Assembly (NCBI GenBank): GCA_051530055.1
Contig: CM121342.1
Location: forward strand, 2,356,001 to 2,420,000
From: Neoechinorhynchus agilis
Lineage: Eukaryota > Acanthocephala
DNA length: 64,000 bases
Direction: 5' to 3'
Positions 34,055 through 46,739 of the stretch are shown in pieces. The notes under the pieces are model-generated. The model saw only the letters and a list, made by a program, of their open reading frames with translations. It did not search any database and had not been told where the DNA came from. The position numbers were made by a program, and so were the translations under genes. Numbering within the stretch: position 1 is the stretch's first letter; every line of letters begins with the position of its first letter.

Positions 34055-34607
34055 GGGCGTTTATAGATTCATAACAATAAATAGTCCAAAATCTAGTTCA
34101 CAGATTTAAGTACTCAGCTTTGACAAGACGATTTGCCCAACTTTGAGGAAGCTAACTATTTTTTAAAGTTCACGAATTTTCAAAATCACTTTGAAAAAAT
34201 TAATTTTCATTTTAGTCGAGACTATAAAGCAACGAAGAAAATAAATTGCGATTTTATTTACTTTAGGGATTACTAAGACGTTTTGATAATACGAAGAATA
34301 TAAAGCGAAAATCGATTTCAATAAAACGATTTTGACAACATTATCCGCTTCTATTTGTGATAAATAAATATCTGAAACATAGAACTTCGTTGAATTTTAT
34401 TGAATATTTAACCTCGTTTATGAACCAACAAAATTTATACCAATTTTAAATCGATTGCGATCAGTGCTCAACAGTCATGGAATAGGACTCTGAATATATT
34501 GAACATTGTTCTGGATATCTTTATTTACACATTGTTCAATTGTCTTCAATACCTTTTAATATTGAAAATTTTCAATCTTTTTTGTATCTTATAAAGTTTG
34601 AGAAGAC

Positions 34608-34784
34608 TCATACATGTTTCTTAATGGCACTGACAAGTTTACAAATTGGAGCCGTATCGTCTGTTTTCTTTTTTCGTTCCTTTTTCTTTTTGCGATTAAA
34701 GGTAGCGACCTAAAAGTGGATTAATAATCAATTCTAAAAATCGATTCTAACCAAATAATCCTCTAATGTTCGATACTTTAACAT
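34608..34784 (-). CDS. Possible tiny two-exon lysine-rich gene, copy in arm A'
   Basis: Mirror of 20877-21053 with the same 42-bp intron and frame. The start codon is at 34784. Confidence 0.35.
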
Positions 34785-35984
34785 GTGCGAACTTCCCGTT
34801 TTGTGTCTCCTACCCTAAAGAGATAAATGTTTAGCAGAATGTGCCGCCGGGTTTTATGTATATAATGAAAAAGATGATGTTTTTCGTCTGTAGTAATGAA
34901 AGGAAACATTCTATTGCTCTTTTAATGAACCTTTGCACGTCGCAAGAAGACGAATGAAATACCTCTGATGATTTTCCGCCCTCCCGTTGATGAACTGAAC
35001 AAAGTCTCGTCAGTCGATGGAAATTATCCTAGCATCGAGGTTTTCGCAAGAAGCGGCATTAATGAAAAGCATGTCTCTATTATAAAAACTCTTCTATTCG
35101 CAGAGGCTTCTGAGATTTGTTGACTTTTCAACCAATGAGAATGTATTGAAAATGCCGAACTTGTGATAGCCGCCGATAAATTTTATAAAGTTTGTCGGCA
35201 AAATCTTGGTTTATTAAATCGTTCGAGTCTTAAGGGTTAAAGATTGCTTCGGAATAAACGTCATGTACCAAAAATGGAGTTTCGTTAATACATTAACCTT
35301 TAAATCTTTTCAGCTTTACAAAATGAGATTAAAAATTAACATTTTTTACTTATGGAATACTATGCACGTTTGTTTCGAATTTAAAGAAATTACGCTGTTT
35401 CCTACGTATAAAAAAAGTGAAGTCCAATAAAAGTATCCATATTTACCAATCTTGTAATATCAAAGGTTTGTAGGCAAATTTTCGAAACATTTTTTAACGA
35501 TTAAAGCATAATTGAGGACCTTCTTAAATTGAACGAGCATTTTGTACGTAGATTTTCCCATTTAGTGAAAATTGCGTTTTAATACAAATAATCAAACATA
35601 TGAATTCCAAAACTAAAATCGCACAATGCCATTTAAATTTTTGAAAAAATATATCTGCTGTTAGCTTTTAATGTTTGTCGCTAGTGTATTCAGCGCCGAT
35701 GGTGCAAAAAAGTGTCACCGTTTAGTACACTAAAAGCTTTCTTGAACATTTTTACGCTATAAAACGAATTGTAAGGATTATTGTGGTAATTTCTTTTACT
35801 ATCGCCTAATTATTGATTCGCACAACAAGAGATCGGTAGGCCATGCTCTCTTGCATTAATCCATAAAAAAAATTTATGCAGTACGTCGTCTTCGGTTAAT
35901 TTTTCTTTAATTAAACAGATTCGTTTCCTTTGAGGAAGATAAATAAAATGTTAGTCTGATACTCGCATCTATGTTCCGAGTTAT

Positions 35985-36206
35985 TTAAAAAATTATTTCC
36001 AAAGTTAGCCTGATAAAAAGATAAAAGATTTGGGAGAATTTATGCTCATTTTTGAGAAAATCTGTTCTTGCTTGGTTGTGTATTTTGCCATCTTGATTTT
36101 TATTAGAAATGAAATGGTCAACCATAAATTCGATTATCAACGTGAATTTTTGTATTATTAAGAGTAATGCTAAAATGACGACCGGAAGCTTGAAAGAAAT
36201 ATTCAT
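35985..36206 (-). CDS. Small hydrophobic protein, copy in arm A'
   Basis: Identical to the 73-codon frame at 19455-19676. Both ends of the peptide are hydrophobic. Confidence 0.35.
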   Translation of the reverse strand: MNISFKLPVVILALLLIIQKFTLIIEFMVDHFISNKNQDGKIHNQARTDFLKNEHKFSQIFYLFIRLTLEIIF

Positions 36207-37857
36207 ACTTCATATCTCCTTTTTATCTCGATCATCTTGAGAGAACTGAGAATTTAACAGAAATTAACATTTATGCAAGATTTCCACTTTGACATATAGA
36301 CAGAAATTCTATTTAATCAGACTAAAGGTATTACTCTTTCCAATAAAACAAAACAATTATTAATTTTCAGTATTATGATTTTTTATTTAAGATTGCTTTG
36401 ATTTGATGAAATCTAAAATTAACTTTCATTGTTTGATATTAATGTGGCATTTAAGTTTCAAAAATTTATTCCGTGTTATTTATTAATTTACACAAAATCA
36501 TCTCAAATTTAAGCAAGTTTCGCTAGAATAAGAAGATCTTTTATTGGCGCTTATAACTGTAAGACTCAACGATAAATATTTAAAAAAAAACCTTATTTGC
36601 GATTGATAGCAAGAAATTCCGCAAATTTTATAAGTGCACTTTCTGTAAATTTATTCGAGAGTTAATCGGCGTACAAAAGTATCTTACCTATGAAAATAAA
36701 ATACTTAGTTTAAAGACGTTAAGTTGTAAGTCAGGAGAAGAAAAGGTATTCTTACCATCCATGTTGCATACCTTTTACACAGCCATAAACTTAGACGGAT
36801 TGTCGTGAACCTTCAGGTCGACGCTTAAAAAGAAATTGTCGCTAATTTTGTCAAATTTTGCGTTAAACTAGACATTATCATATTTTTAAAGCCGTTATTC
36901 AATTTAAATTTGGTCTGAGGATTTTTCAAAACAAGTTTTTTATTACGCCTTGCAAAGCGTTTGAGATCGTGGAAGGATTTACTTACACAATAAGATCTTC
37001 CGACTGCTCTATGAGCCATCTTTATGTGTTTTGTGACTTCTTCAAGGAAAACACAGACTGTCGCGAATGCTTCAGATTGTCCAGCTCATTTTTCGCTGAT
37101 ATTTCTTTTGTTATCAGTCCGCGTTCTGGCGATGTCAGATTTACGATTACTTTGCAAGCTTACACTTTTCCTGTTTTCCTTATCACTGACATACATCTCC
37201 CTCGATGTCTAAGATAATGCCCTTTTTGATCATGGAAGTGTCTCTTTTGGAGGAATGATTCTGCTTCCAAGTAAGAAAAAATATTCTCGGATATCAGAGC
37301 TGCTAACGATAGCCTTACAATCCGATGTTTGACGCAATGCACTGTCGAGAATTTCGGTATTAATGGCAGCGGAATTTAAAATATGTGTTTTTCCTGTAAT
37401 CCCGCATTCCTTCTTCAATATCGTTTCGAAAACATAAATATGATCTTAAAGACTCTTTTGTTGTGCTTTGTAATCTTCTTATGCACATTTTGTTTGGTTA
37501 GTTCTTTTCAAATCGATTGCGGATTATCTAAATCCTAACGGCATCAATGAGATTCGTGCAGTGCACGAGGACATTTTTAATCGAACACGAAGTTTTCATA
37601 TTGGTTTAAAGTAGTATAAAGGAATTGATATGGCTTATTAAAAAATTAGTCTTAAAATCTTGGAAACATTAAAAAAAATTGCGATTACACAATGAGATTT
37701 AAAGTTACGATAAATTTTATCAGACTTGCTGTGGACTATGCGTTGTGGAAATAATTTTAGAATGCCGTGATATTTAAGCATAATTTTACTACCGAATATG
37801 TAACAAAGATAATAGCTGATGATTCGTCGCAAATTTAAGATTATTAATTGTTTGTTT
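36207..37857. other. Arm A', frames of unclear status
   Basis: Contains the mirror images of the frames described at 18244-18836 (here 36825-37019, 37160-37342 and 37230-37418 on the minus strand). An 87-codon frame that is open in A (18854-19117, minus) is shifted here by an extra A in a run of A near 36585, which argues against that frame being a gene. Confidence 0.4.
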
Positions 37858-38010
37858 ATTGCGTAAATTTTTTAAAGAATTTATTGGAATCGAAGTAGCT
37901 CACATATTTAAAAGCTTACAAGCAACCTTTATAAAAGCGTTCAAGATTGTGGCGAAATATCGGAATAAATAAAATGCTTTTGTTTTTACGCCATAAACAA
38001 ATGTGAGTAG
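37855..38010. repeat. R3 family foldback element at the cassette border in A'
   Basis: TTTGTTTATTGCGTAAA at the left is mirrored by TTTTTACGCCATAAACAAAT at the right, about 150 bp apart, with further inner pairing. The left end coincides with the border where A' resumes homology with A, so insertion of this element may have helped shape the border. Related pieces lie at 24199-24290. Confidence 0.65.
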
Positions 38011-38175
38011 TTGAATCTTCAAACAGATTATAAATTGTATTCCCTTAATGATTACACGGAATTTTAAATTTAATTTTATCTTTCATTTAGAAAATTAATA
38101 ATTTTCATTCCTCCCTCTCAATTCTCCCTCTTTAAGCACTCGCATAACGATTAAATATTATGAAGGATTAACTTG

Positions 38176-38484
38176 CTATTGTTTTCTTTTAAAGATTCCA
38201 AACACCTTGTTCTTCATCCCATTAATTCTATCAAATATCATTTGTCTCGTCTCGGGAACTTTTGGATTTAAAGTGTAATCGTAGGTCGTTACCTTGTAAT
38301 CCTTGTCAGGAAATTCGGATATCAGGAGCACATAACTGTTGATGTCAAATATAAAAAACATCCATGATCGTAATATATTTGCGAATATCAAATAGCAAGA
38401 CACTAGTGGGAGTTTTATCATGTTGAATAGCTCTAAGTACGGTACAACCCTTTTTTGTCTAACAGTACTGGAACCTGAACCCAT
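38176..38484 (-). CDS. Small predicted membrane protein in the replaced cassette of arm A'
   Basis: A 102-codon frame. A basic start (MGSGSSTVRQKRVVPYLELF) is followed by two hydrophobic stretches (IKLPLVSCYLIFANIL, then WMFFIFDINSYVLLI), then a charged tail ending FGIFKRKQ. The start codon and about 190 bp upstream match the arm A gene at 16790, but the proteins share only the first three residues. MGSxxS fits an N-myristoylation signal. No family was recognised. Possibly a fast-evolving allele-like partner of the A protein. Confidence 0.55.
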   Translation of the reverse strand: MGSGSSTVRQKRVVPYLELFNMIKLPLVSCYLIFANILRSWMFFIFDINSYVLLISEFPDKDYKVTTYDYTLNPKVPETRQMIFDRINGMKNKVFGIFKRKQ

Positions 38485-38621
38485 TTTTTTGCAATTTGTC
38501 TTTTTTCAGCGAACGTAAGTTTCGTTTTTAGATAGAAATATAACTGCGAATATAAGACAAAGAAAGTTTTTATGACTTCACCATCTCCTGCAGGTTAGAA
38601 AATATGGTAACTATTTTATTT

Positions 38622-38687
38622 GTCATATATCATTGTCACCGGGATGAATTTCATTGCACGTTGGCGAATCCTATCCCCGGTGTTGTC
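38622..38687 (+). repeat. R2 family copy in arm A'
   Basis: Mirror of 16588-16655, with the blocks GTCATATATCATTGTCACCG and CGTTGGCGAATCCTATCCCC. Confidence 0.7.
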
Positions 38688-38938
38688 CTTTCAGCGTTTT
38701 GAATGTATCCTTTTGTCTTTTTTCCAAAGAAAAGTGACATTGAGGGGTGTTGATTTTAAAACTCCTTTTCTTCGCTTGCATTTCGGAACAATAAGAACGT
38801 GGATGTCATCTTTTGTGCTCTAGTTCTTGACATTTTCTAGACAAAAGAGTTACCAGCGTTTTTACCATAAGAACCATTGAAACAGTGAAATTCAATTTTA
38901 CAAAATTTAAATTTTAGCTTTTTAATTCTTTTATTTGT

Positions 38939-39415
38939 TGAAAGTGGTAAAAATAATGGGTTTCTAACTAATAATGCTGATAGTGTTGATCAATATGTCC
39001 AAATGCAAATATTCAGGTTTTTGATTGATGTTAACCCTTCTTTATATTTTAGACAATCAACCTCAATTTTAAATGAATCGAACTCATCTTTCATTTTTGA
39101 TAGAGTGCATTTTTGGTTGCAGCTCGCCCCTCGGCCGATTTGTTTTATAAAACGGAGAAAAAATTACTGGAACATTTAATTTTTATATTCATCAAACACA
39201 ACAATCCAGCCGAGGAATTCGCTTTAAAGATTCCATTTCGATTTCTCTCAATGTTCGCGCAGCGTTGGAAATTTTAAATTTTTGAAGATCTCTATTAATG
39301 GAGCAAAGATGCCTTTTTTACTTAATGTGAATGTATTGAATTTGAAGTAAACACCTTCTTGCGATTTATAAAAAAATATTTGTGCACCGTAAGGGAAATG
39401 GCGGTAAATATTTGA
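38939..39415. other. Unique spacer Y between A' and B'
   Basis: 477 bp not repeated elsewhere in the window. No gene or repeat recognised. It is the only sequence separating A' from B', while B and A' touch. Confidence 0.6.
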
Positions 39416-39690
39416 TCACTCAAACTAGACAATGGAACAATCGGTTTATATTAATTGCAAATAATATTTATTGGAAGAATAAGATTTATTCGAGAAAGCG
39501 AACACAAAGATTCAGTAGTAGCTACATTGAATTATCGTACCCGGATGAATTATAAGTCTATCCACTTTACTTAATCGCTACCCGAGAGGGATCCTGAGAA
39601 ATTCGTTTGTACTTTCCCTCAAAGGCAATGCCTTTAAAATTTTCCTTCCTCAAACGCCTCCTCCATTTAGGAAATCCTTATCTTACTCCT

Positions 39691-39990
39691 TTACAACCTA
39701 TCAAAATCGAAGTTTTTAGAAAGCCAAAAATTAGCGATGTACGACGATTTTAAATCAAATCTTTTATGAAAAATCGGCATGCAATTAACCGCATCTAGGG
39801 ACGCAGGACAACCTTCGGAATGGTGTTGTATGAGGGATTCGATGAATGCATATGAATCAGTTGCGCGAATGATTTCATTGGTCCGCTGATTCGATGGATC
39901 GTTAAAGTCATCAACTAGTACATTCAACCCAGAGTAGTGAGATTCCTCAAAATAAATTTTGTGTTTGGCACCCGTCAGTCTTATTTCCAA
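39691..39990 (-). CDS. Probable last exon of an unrecognised gene, copy in arm B'
   Basis: Identical to the 99-codon frame at 32392-32691, again behind a strong acceptor site. Confidence 0.5.
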   Translation of the reverse strand: MEIRLTGAKHKIYFEESHYSGLNVLVDDFNDPSNQRTNEIIRATDSYAFIESLIQHHSEGCPASLDAVNCMPIFHKRFDLKSSYIANFWLSKNFDFDRL

Positions 39991-41224
39991 CTAGACAGAT
40001 TGAAAAAATTACATAGGTCATATAAGACGAAACAACTTCGAAAATTCATTTAGGCTAAAGATGACCTTTGAAAATGGAAAGTATATCTTGTGAGTGATTC
40101 AGTAATGGTGGGTATACGGAGATTACCTTATCGGTTATTAAAAGACTGAGATTGTGAACTGAGTTTCCTACATCAAAGCAATATCGCCACGCAGTAAATC
40201 TCAGTGCAATCTAGGAACTCCTAAACGCCCGCCTTTACAGCTACTCTTTCTTATTAAACCATGAATCCAATTTAGAACAAACCGTGGTTCGTTCGTCTAT
40301 TACACTTGACAAATGTTTTGTCGTCTTCAATAACGACATATATAATCGAAGATGACACTTTACTTGACTATCGCCATCATCATCAAATCGAAATGATTGG
40401 ATGGACGTTTGGATTTTATCGTTATTGGACTAGGTTATTTTTTAAAATGGAGTTCCAAGTATGGGGATTCATGATTTTTGATTAAATAATATTGGATTGC
40501 ATTGGGATCTATAACTCCTTCTTATCAGCAGATATTGGTGTGTTCAATGTATTAAATTGAGTGTATGCGATTTAAAATAAATAAAAATGTATTAATAGCC
40601 GGCCGCTTGCCACCATTCGTTGCAACGGTAAGTTTCGCGCGCATGGTTGACCATCGGTTCGGCAACTTAAATCCTAAGTAGGATATTTGTGCTATAGTTT
40701 TTGGCATATATAAAGTTTATTGCAAAGAAACTTCATAAAATTAAAGCTTACATGTTTCGCGACGTGAAGGAGATACTTGCAATCGATTAAGTGAAAATAA
40801 TAATCTATTTTGTTAACAAGTAAAGTTTGTTAATATTTTGGTCCGTCCACTATACCCGAGAGCGATCGTTAAGGTGTTCCCACTCATTGATTCAGTCATT
40901 ATCAATTCAAATTGTTAGTTTCACATTTCCCCAATATTCATTAGTCTTTATAGATTGTAATAAATCGTTATCTTGAGCATTTGCCTAAAGAACCGGTTCG
41001 ATAATTGTTGTTTATTCCCATGAAAAACTTGACTGAGTTCTTTTTATCGAATCTCAATAAAGCAAAGTTTATAAATTCTGAAAGGATGTGAGCACTGAGG
41101 TGTATTTTTCACAAACTTGCAAGCACTTTTTAATCGAAACTCTTCTTCGCGCCAAAATTTGAACGATTTAATAATGTATTGTAATCCACAGAATCACAAC
41201 CACATACACACAGAATTTAGGGTA

Positions 41225-41389
41225 TTACGATTGTAGTTCAAGTTCATACGCCCTGATCGGCGCATAAATTGATATTTTAAAGATATTCTTAAACAATGTC
41301 ACTGTTTGCATGAAGATGGCTATCGCAGCACCAATTATTCGGCATAGAAGTAAATTTGGCGTAAATATCAACGATAAAAAGTCGACCAT
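41225..41389 (-). CDS. Very small membrane peptide, copy in arm B'
   Basis: Mirror of 30993-31157. The fourth codon is TTT instead of GTT. Confidence 0.35.
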   Translation of the reverse strand: MVDFLSLIFTPNLLLCRIIGAAIAIFMQTVTLFKNIFKISIYAPIRAYELELQS

Positions 41390-42543
41390 TTTTGCAGTTT
41401 AAGGTTGTTCGAAACAGATCTCATTGCTATAGCAGTTCTTTTTAAATTCGGAGAAACATACTAGTCATCGTATACTCATTGACGCCTCCAAAAAACAGAA
41501 CTGCTTGGTAAGCATTGCCGTTTTTATTCTAGTAAATTTTCGAAAAAGGAGGAATTCTAGTCGAAAATTGTTGAAAACTGAGAGTTCCTTGATATTTTTG
41601 GGTTCATCGGTGCGATTTATTCGATGTTCATCTTGGGTTTTCATGTATATAAAATTGTTTTTGAATGGACTTTATTTGTTCATTAAAAAATCGATGATAT
41701 ATTTGACAACTTTAGCCGCTGAATGAAGTGATGAGTCCCGTATCCTCGGGGAAGCATCTGAGAGTCCGGAGGGATTCTTACAAACTTATAACTTTATACT
41801 CATGGGCATTGAACGCAGACCAGCGCTTTCCTAAGCCGGATCGGTGAACTGTGTGTCCATCATAATTTTGCCGTGCATGGTAAAAACCATTATATACTTC
41901 TCGATGGAAAAAGCAACTGGCTGAGCCACGCATAAAGACGCTAAAATATATATCGGACTCTGATTTTTTGTCTATCGTTATCTATCCAGATAATTGTCGA
42001 CTGTAGAAATATCAGCAACTTAATCATCTTGCATATATATTAATAATCGGAAATCGGCATGAATAATTTTTTTAGATTATTGCAAAATTTTTATGATCAT
42101 ATATCAACACGTGTCTAATTAAGGATGCATTTGATTAAGACTTTAAATGGTCATTAAGGTCACAATCTCATAATGAAGGTCTTTCATACTTTACTGCGCT
42201 CAAGAAATATCTTATACTGCGGCGAATTGGAAAGTTATTTAATATTTTCGAATGACATGTTTATTTTTTTAAGAGTCGTTTTATTTTCAATTTTTTCCAT
42301 TCGTTTTTTACTCCTCTTCGCTCTAATTGGTCCGTTTCAAGATAATTTTAGTGCCTTTTCTATCTTCGCCGGTTTTACACACGCGCGAGCACAAAATTCA
42401 ACCAATAAAAATGCAGCTATTTTTTATGTGTTTGCAAAATCTGGGCGTAACAATACGGAACCCCCTTATTCTGTTTCTTCGCTATACCTCAGATTTTTAC
42501 TTCAAAAACATAAAATAAGAAACTAGTGAGAAACATTACGAAA

Positions 42544-43257
42544 ATGCAGACTCAGGCACTGAATAATTGGTTAAAATATTTGATAGCCGCATTGGCCGTG
42601 ATTATTATTTTTATATCAATAACCATCTACTCAGATCCTCCAAAATCATTTCGAACATTTGACTGTAATGTAATTTAATTTCAATTAGACGCGTAAATCT
42701 TTATCGTACAGATAAACCAATCATTGGAGTCGCAATAGCCAGCGTATTATTTTCTCGAAATTACTACAACGCAAACCGATCAAAGAGTCTAATGAGGGTG
42801 GCCACTGAATTATCACTCATCTTTATAACATTATCAGGTTCGATTTTTCTTTTCTTCAAAAAGTATTCATCGTTTAGTATTTCCTCAAATTACGTTACTG
42901 CCGGTGTTTATTTACACGGAAAGACGGATCTCAATCCGCAGTTTCTCGCTTGCAGTAAGCCTTTCTGTGTCATCGTTCGCTGCATTGGCAGCAGTGGTTG
43001 CTATTTATCTTCAAATTGAAGCTGAGATCCCTTATCCACGACAAAGAACAATCAGACAAAGGTAAATGTATACATTTTGAATCGTTATTCTTTACTTTTA
43101 AAACCTAAGAATAACAATTACCCGCGTAAGACGTTATCAGGCGCCACCGCCACCATCTCAAACGGAGATTGAGGAGGGCCGTAGACGGGACAATTTTGCG
43201 GATTTTAACGATCTCCCAAGACGGTATCGACGGATAATGATGCAACTTGCAGAGTGA
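42544..43257 (+). CDS. Predicted four-helix membrane protein, copy in arm B'
   Basis: Exons 42544-42664, 42712-42837, 42878-43061 and 43110-43257 are joined by GT-AG introns of 40-48 bp, each needed to keep the frame open. The product has about 192 residues, four hydrophobic helices and a tail with YQAPPPPSQTEIEEG. Helix 1 starts at about residue 9 (WLKYLIAALAVIIIFISITI). The loops are basic (RNYYNANRSKS and YTERRISIRS), which places them in the cytosol by the positive-inside rule. The first intron's donor is GTAATG inside CATTTGACT. No family was recognised. Partner of 29072-29785. Confidence 0.65.
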
Positions 43258-43504
43258 TGAGAATGCGAGAATTCATGTAATAATTTGTTTGTGTTTAAAA
43301 AATTAAGTTTTATAACTTAAAAATACCCTGAACTTTAAGAACGAAAAAGTGTCATTTTTACCTAATATTTATACTTTTGTAAACAAATCCATTAGAATCT
43401 TTTGCAAAACCTGGATGTAAAGAGCATAAAGTGGGTTCCAATCAAAAAAGAAGAAATGCCAATTAGTGTTTGTTATAAAATAAAACAAAGTAAAAAACAT
43501 AGTG

Positions 43505-43720
43505 TCATATATCATTGTCCTCGGGTTGAATTTGATTGTACGTTGGAGATTCCTGTCCCCGGTGTTGTCGTTACTCATTTATTTATTTGAGAAATATTTC
43601 GCAAGGTTTTCCTTGCCTCTTCTGTCTCTAAAATGGAGATGACATTAACAGCTTTCTATAATAAATAAATAAATAAATGAGTAACGACAACACCGGGGAC
43701 AGGATTCGCCAACGTACAAT
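43505..43720. repeat. R2 family foldback in arm B'
   Basis: Mirror of 28615-28832, with a few base differences (for example GGAGATTCCTG where the other arm has GGAGCCCTG). Confidence 0.75.
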
Positions 43721-43989
43721 AAAAAAACATAGTGACGAAAGATTATGCAAATTCCTTTGAAATATATAGACTGAACAGTACTTGGGTAACATTCTTCGAA
43801 TTGAGAGACAAGAAGTGATATTAGGCAGAATAAAATAAACTTTGATTTTTTATTTTAGTTCATTTTGCATTGATACACTTACTCTACTAAAGAACCTCAA
43901 ATAGGATTTGTATAATTTTTCCCTAATCCATGCAAATCGAGTAGAGGAAATAAGAAAAGCTCTTCGTAAATAGGACATGACAGCCGAGT

Positions 43990-45450
43990 TTTTATACCTC
44001 ATCGGTTGGTGACTTGACCATTGTGGTGGTCCCCATGGTAGATTCTCCTTGCGATAAAGTGAAGTAGTAACTTTGCCTTGTGCAGATGCTTGACAAGGAC
44101 GTCCAGAAACGAAACCTCACCGTTGATGTTCTCTTCATTGACTGTCCACTGGATGTAAAGATCTTGAGTGTTAAGTTCAGCATTTGGAGAATCTCTGTTG
44201 TTGTTTGAATCAGTCAGAATGAATACATCGTCCACATAACGCCGCCAACTATTTACATAACTATGAAGCTCCAAGAAAGTGGACTCCCAATCCCGCATGT
44301 AGATGTCGGCCGAGGTCGGGGCTAATGGCGATCCCATGGCTACACCATCTTTTTGATCGTACAAAGCACCCTCAAAATTCAAAGGCAGTCATACTCGTGC
44401 ATCATTGAATTAGGGACTGCCACGTACCAAGGTCCAAACGTGGTTCACTACAATTCTTCGATAGTAACATAGCCGATAATTCGATCGTTTTAGTCGACGG
44501 GACGTTGGTGAACAGAGCATTCACCACGGGCCATAAACATTCTGTAGAGCTTAACGTTAATTTTCCTGATCTCAATCGCAAACGTGGGTCCATCTTTGAT
44601 GTGCAAGGAAAATGTGCTTAAAATCAATCATAATAAAGCATTCATCCTTTTGGATAGGCGATGATTGAAAGATATAATTGGCTATAATCGGACGGTACTG
44701 CAGGATGGGTTGTGTATCTTCGGGAGGAGATAGAGAAACGCACATTTAGCCGATGATGATCGCTTCATGTTGTAAAATTGAGGACTAATCACAGACCGGT
44801 TCAACAAATTCCTGAGAAAACCGTTAAATCTAGTTTCTGTGCTTCTCGTGGGATCTCAAGCCAGCCTCTCAAATTTGTCCGAAGATCCAAAGCCTCGTTC
44901 TGATAACTTTCCATGTCCACAGCTACGAAAGCACGTCCTTTGTCGGATTTGCAAATCACTATTGATGGCACTTCCTTCAGAGACTTCGCAATTACCATCT
45001 CACCATTATCGTTGCGAACGTTACGACTACGAGCTTTCCTGTCGTAGGCCACTATTGAACTAATCAGCTCTGGATGTGAGTTTATAAGAAGCTCTGTATC
45101 ACATCGTATTTTGGTAGATCGAATCTGATGCTTCATAATATAGTCCGGTCCCTTGTTCAGCAAATGCAGTTCCCTTGGGGAAAAGGTGTGTTTTGATCTA
45201 TTCACAAAGTACCCGCGCTCTTCGAATGTTCTTGGTCTTAATTCTTCAAGCCTCCGTAAGTGGTTCATGGTTATATGTTGTTCAGCGATTGATACTCTTA
45301 GATGAGTTAAGGTTTACCTCGCGAAATATTTCCAATAAATCAAAATCAAATAGGTTCCCGAAGGATTTCCTATCGAGGATAAATAAGATTTAATTTGAGA
45401 AATGACCTTGTGGATGAGTGATGATTGCTGCGGAACCCGCCCAAAGAAAT
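43990..45450 (-). mobile_element. Penelope-like retroelement fossil in arm B'
   Basis: Mirror of 26885-28345, with the same reverse transcriptase motifs (GVAMGSPLAP and YVDDVF) on the minus strand. Broken in several places like its partner. At least one amino-acid difference separates the two copies. Confidence 0.85.
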
Positions 45451-46439
45451 CATCATGAAAAACATGCAAATTAAAAACTTATTTAAAAAAATCTACGTTA
45501 CTGACTACACTTTTTACTTGATCGTTCTCATTTTAGGTTCAATAAGAGCAGGTTAAAGTGAAATATTATCCTAGAGCTTCAGAGAGTGTAGAAAAGAGTT
45601 AATAAACACTAACTGTTTTGATTTACATATGTCAAAATCCAATTTGCCGACCTTTCGAAGCGAAATCAGCTTAATTTTCATTTAAGATCATAAAATTATC
45701 CGTATTGACGAAATTTAAATTTTCACTCCCGGAAAATATTTGCTAGAACGCAGTATGCTTTAAAAGAATATTGTATAATTTTTTAGAATGGCATATTTTC
45801 GACAGTAACCTTCATCGTTTTTGATGTTTAATTATTAGGAGATATAAAAAGGGACTTCAAAAATCTTAGAGCGATTGTGCGTTCGCGACTTGTACAATAG
45901 CCGTGAGATTACCACTTGTTTTTATATGGCGGAAAATTTGATAGGCTTAATAAATTCTTTCAATTTTTTGCCATAAAAAACATGAACATTTCAATCTTCA
46001 AAAAATTAACACTTGCTTTGACACTAGTATTTAAGTTTGAAGAGGAATTTAAGAATTCAAATTGTTGACTTTTGAGATATGGAACGAGTAAAAAATGCGA
46101 TAAAATTGAGAGTTTTTTGACAATTTTATCCGAAATGTGTGAGTAACTCGCAGTATTCCTTTATTAGCGACTTTTTAAAATGCTAATGACTAAAAAATGT
46201 ACAATAAAGTAATGGCGGATGTAGTTATTAGCCTGGAGAAAATTAACGAAAAAGAGAATGTGACGATTGTTAATCAAGAAAATCAAGAACGCCGAGACTA
46301 GTAAATGTAAGTATTAGAATTAAAACTAATTACCTTCACTTACGATCTACACTATACTTCCATGGAATTTCCAATTAAATGTTTAAAAATTAGGTAGCGC
46401 AAAGGATTTAGGTCTATTGGTCACGATGGATAAATAAAA

Positions 46440-46518
46440 TCGAGATCGTCGGTATGTGAGGTACCGGGGTATATGATTGGAATTATTGTTTACAAAAGTC
46501 TTCACAAACAGTGAATGA
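46440..46518 (-). repeat. R1 family copy 3, right end of arm B'
   Basis: Contains CGGTATGTGAGGTACCGGGG and ATGATTGGAATTATTGTT, the R1 terminal blocks. Homology with B stops at about 46518, and sequence of another origin follows. Confidence 0.7.
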
Positions 46519-46739
46519 GCCTTATTTCCTTGTCGATCTTCCAGTAACATCTTCATCAGTTGCTGTTGGTTGACCAGAACCTCCTCAATCGTAGCCAGTC
46601 TATTCTGAAGTTCCCCGTCGCCAAATGACATGAGTAACCTTTTTAGTAAAACCTTCGAACAAAACACAAACACCCGGTTTGCTCTCTCGCATTAATGGCA
46701 CGTTGCGCATTAATATCGCTTAGCGCATTGTGCGCTATA

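Larger units (their letters stand above)
32970..38938 (-). repeat. Inverted-repeat arm A' (copy of arm A)
   Basis: Begins at TGCCAGCGACGAGGA, directly next to the end of arm B (TTTGAGTGA, then AC, then TGCCAGCG), and ends at CTTTTTAATTCTTTTATTTG. It repeats 16337-22693 in the opposite direction, except for the replaced cassette at 37858-38472. Confidence 0.93.
39416..46518 (-). repeat. Inverted-repeat arm B' (copy of arm B)
   Basis: Begins TCACTCAAACTAGACAATGG and ends CAAACAGTGAATGA. It repeats 25818-32966 in the opposite direction with small differences. The right end lies just inside an R1-type block, as in B. Confidence 0.93.

Noticed and set aside
46383-46673. A 96-codon frame whose start (LQNRLATIEEVLVNQQQLMK) resembles a coiled leader of a retroelement protein.
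   Set aside because: It crosses the border of arm B' into unrelated sequence, so it is a chance fusion of two pieces. The leader alone is too short to assign.
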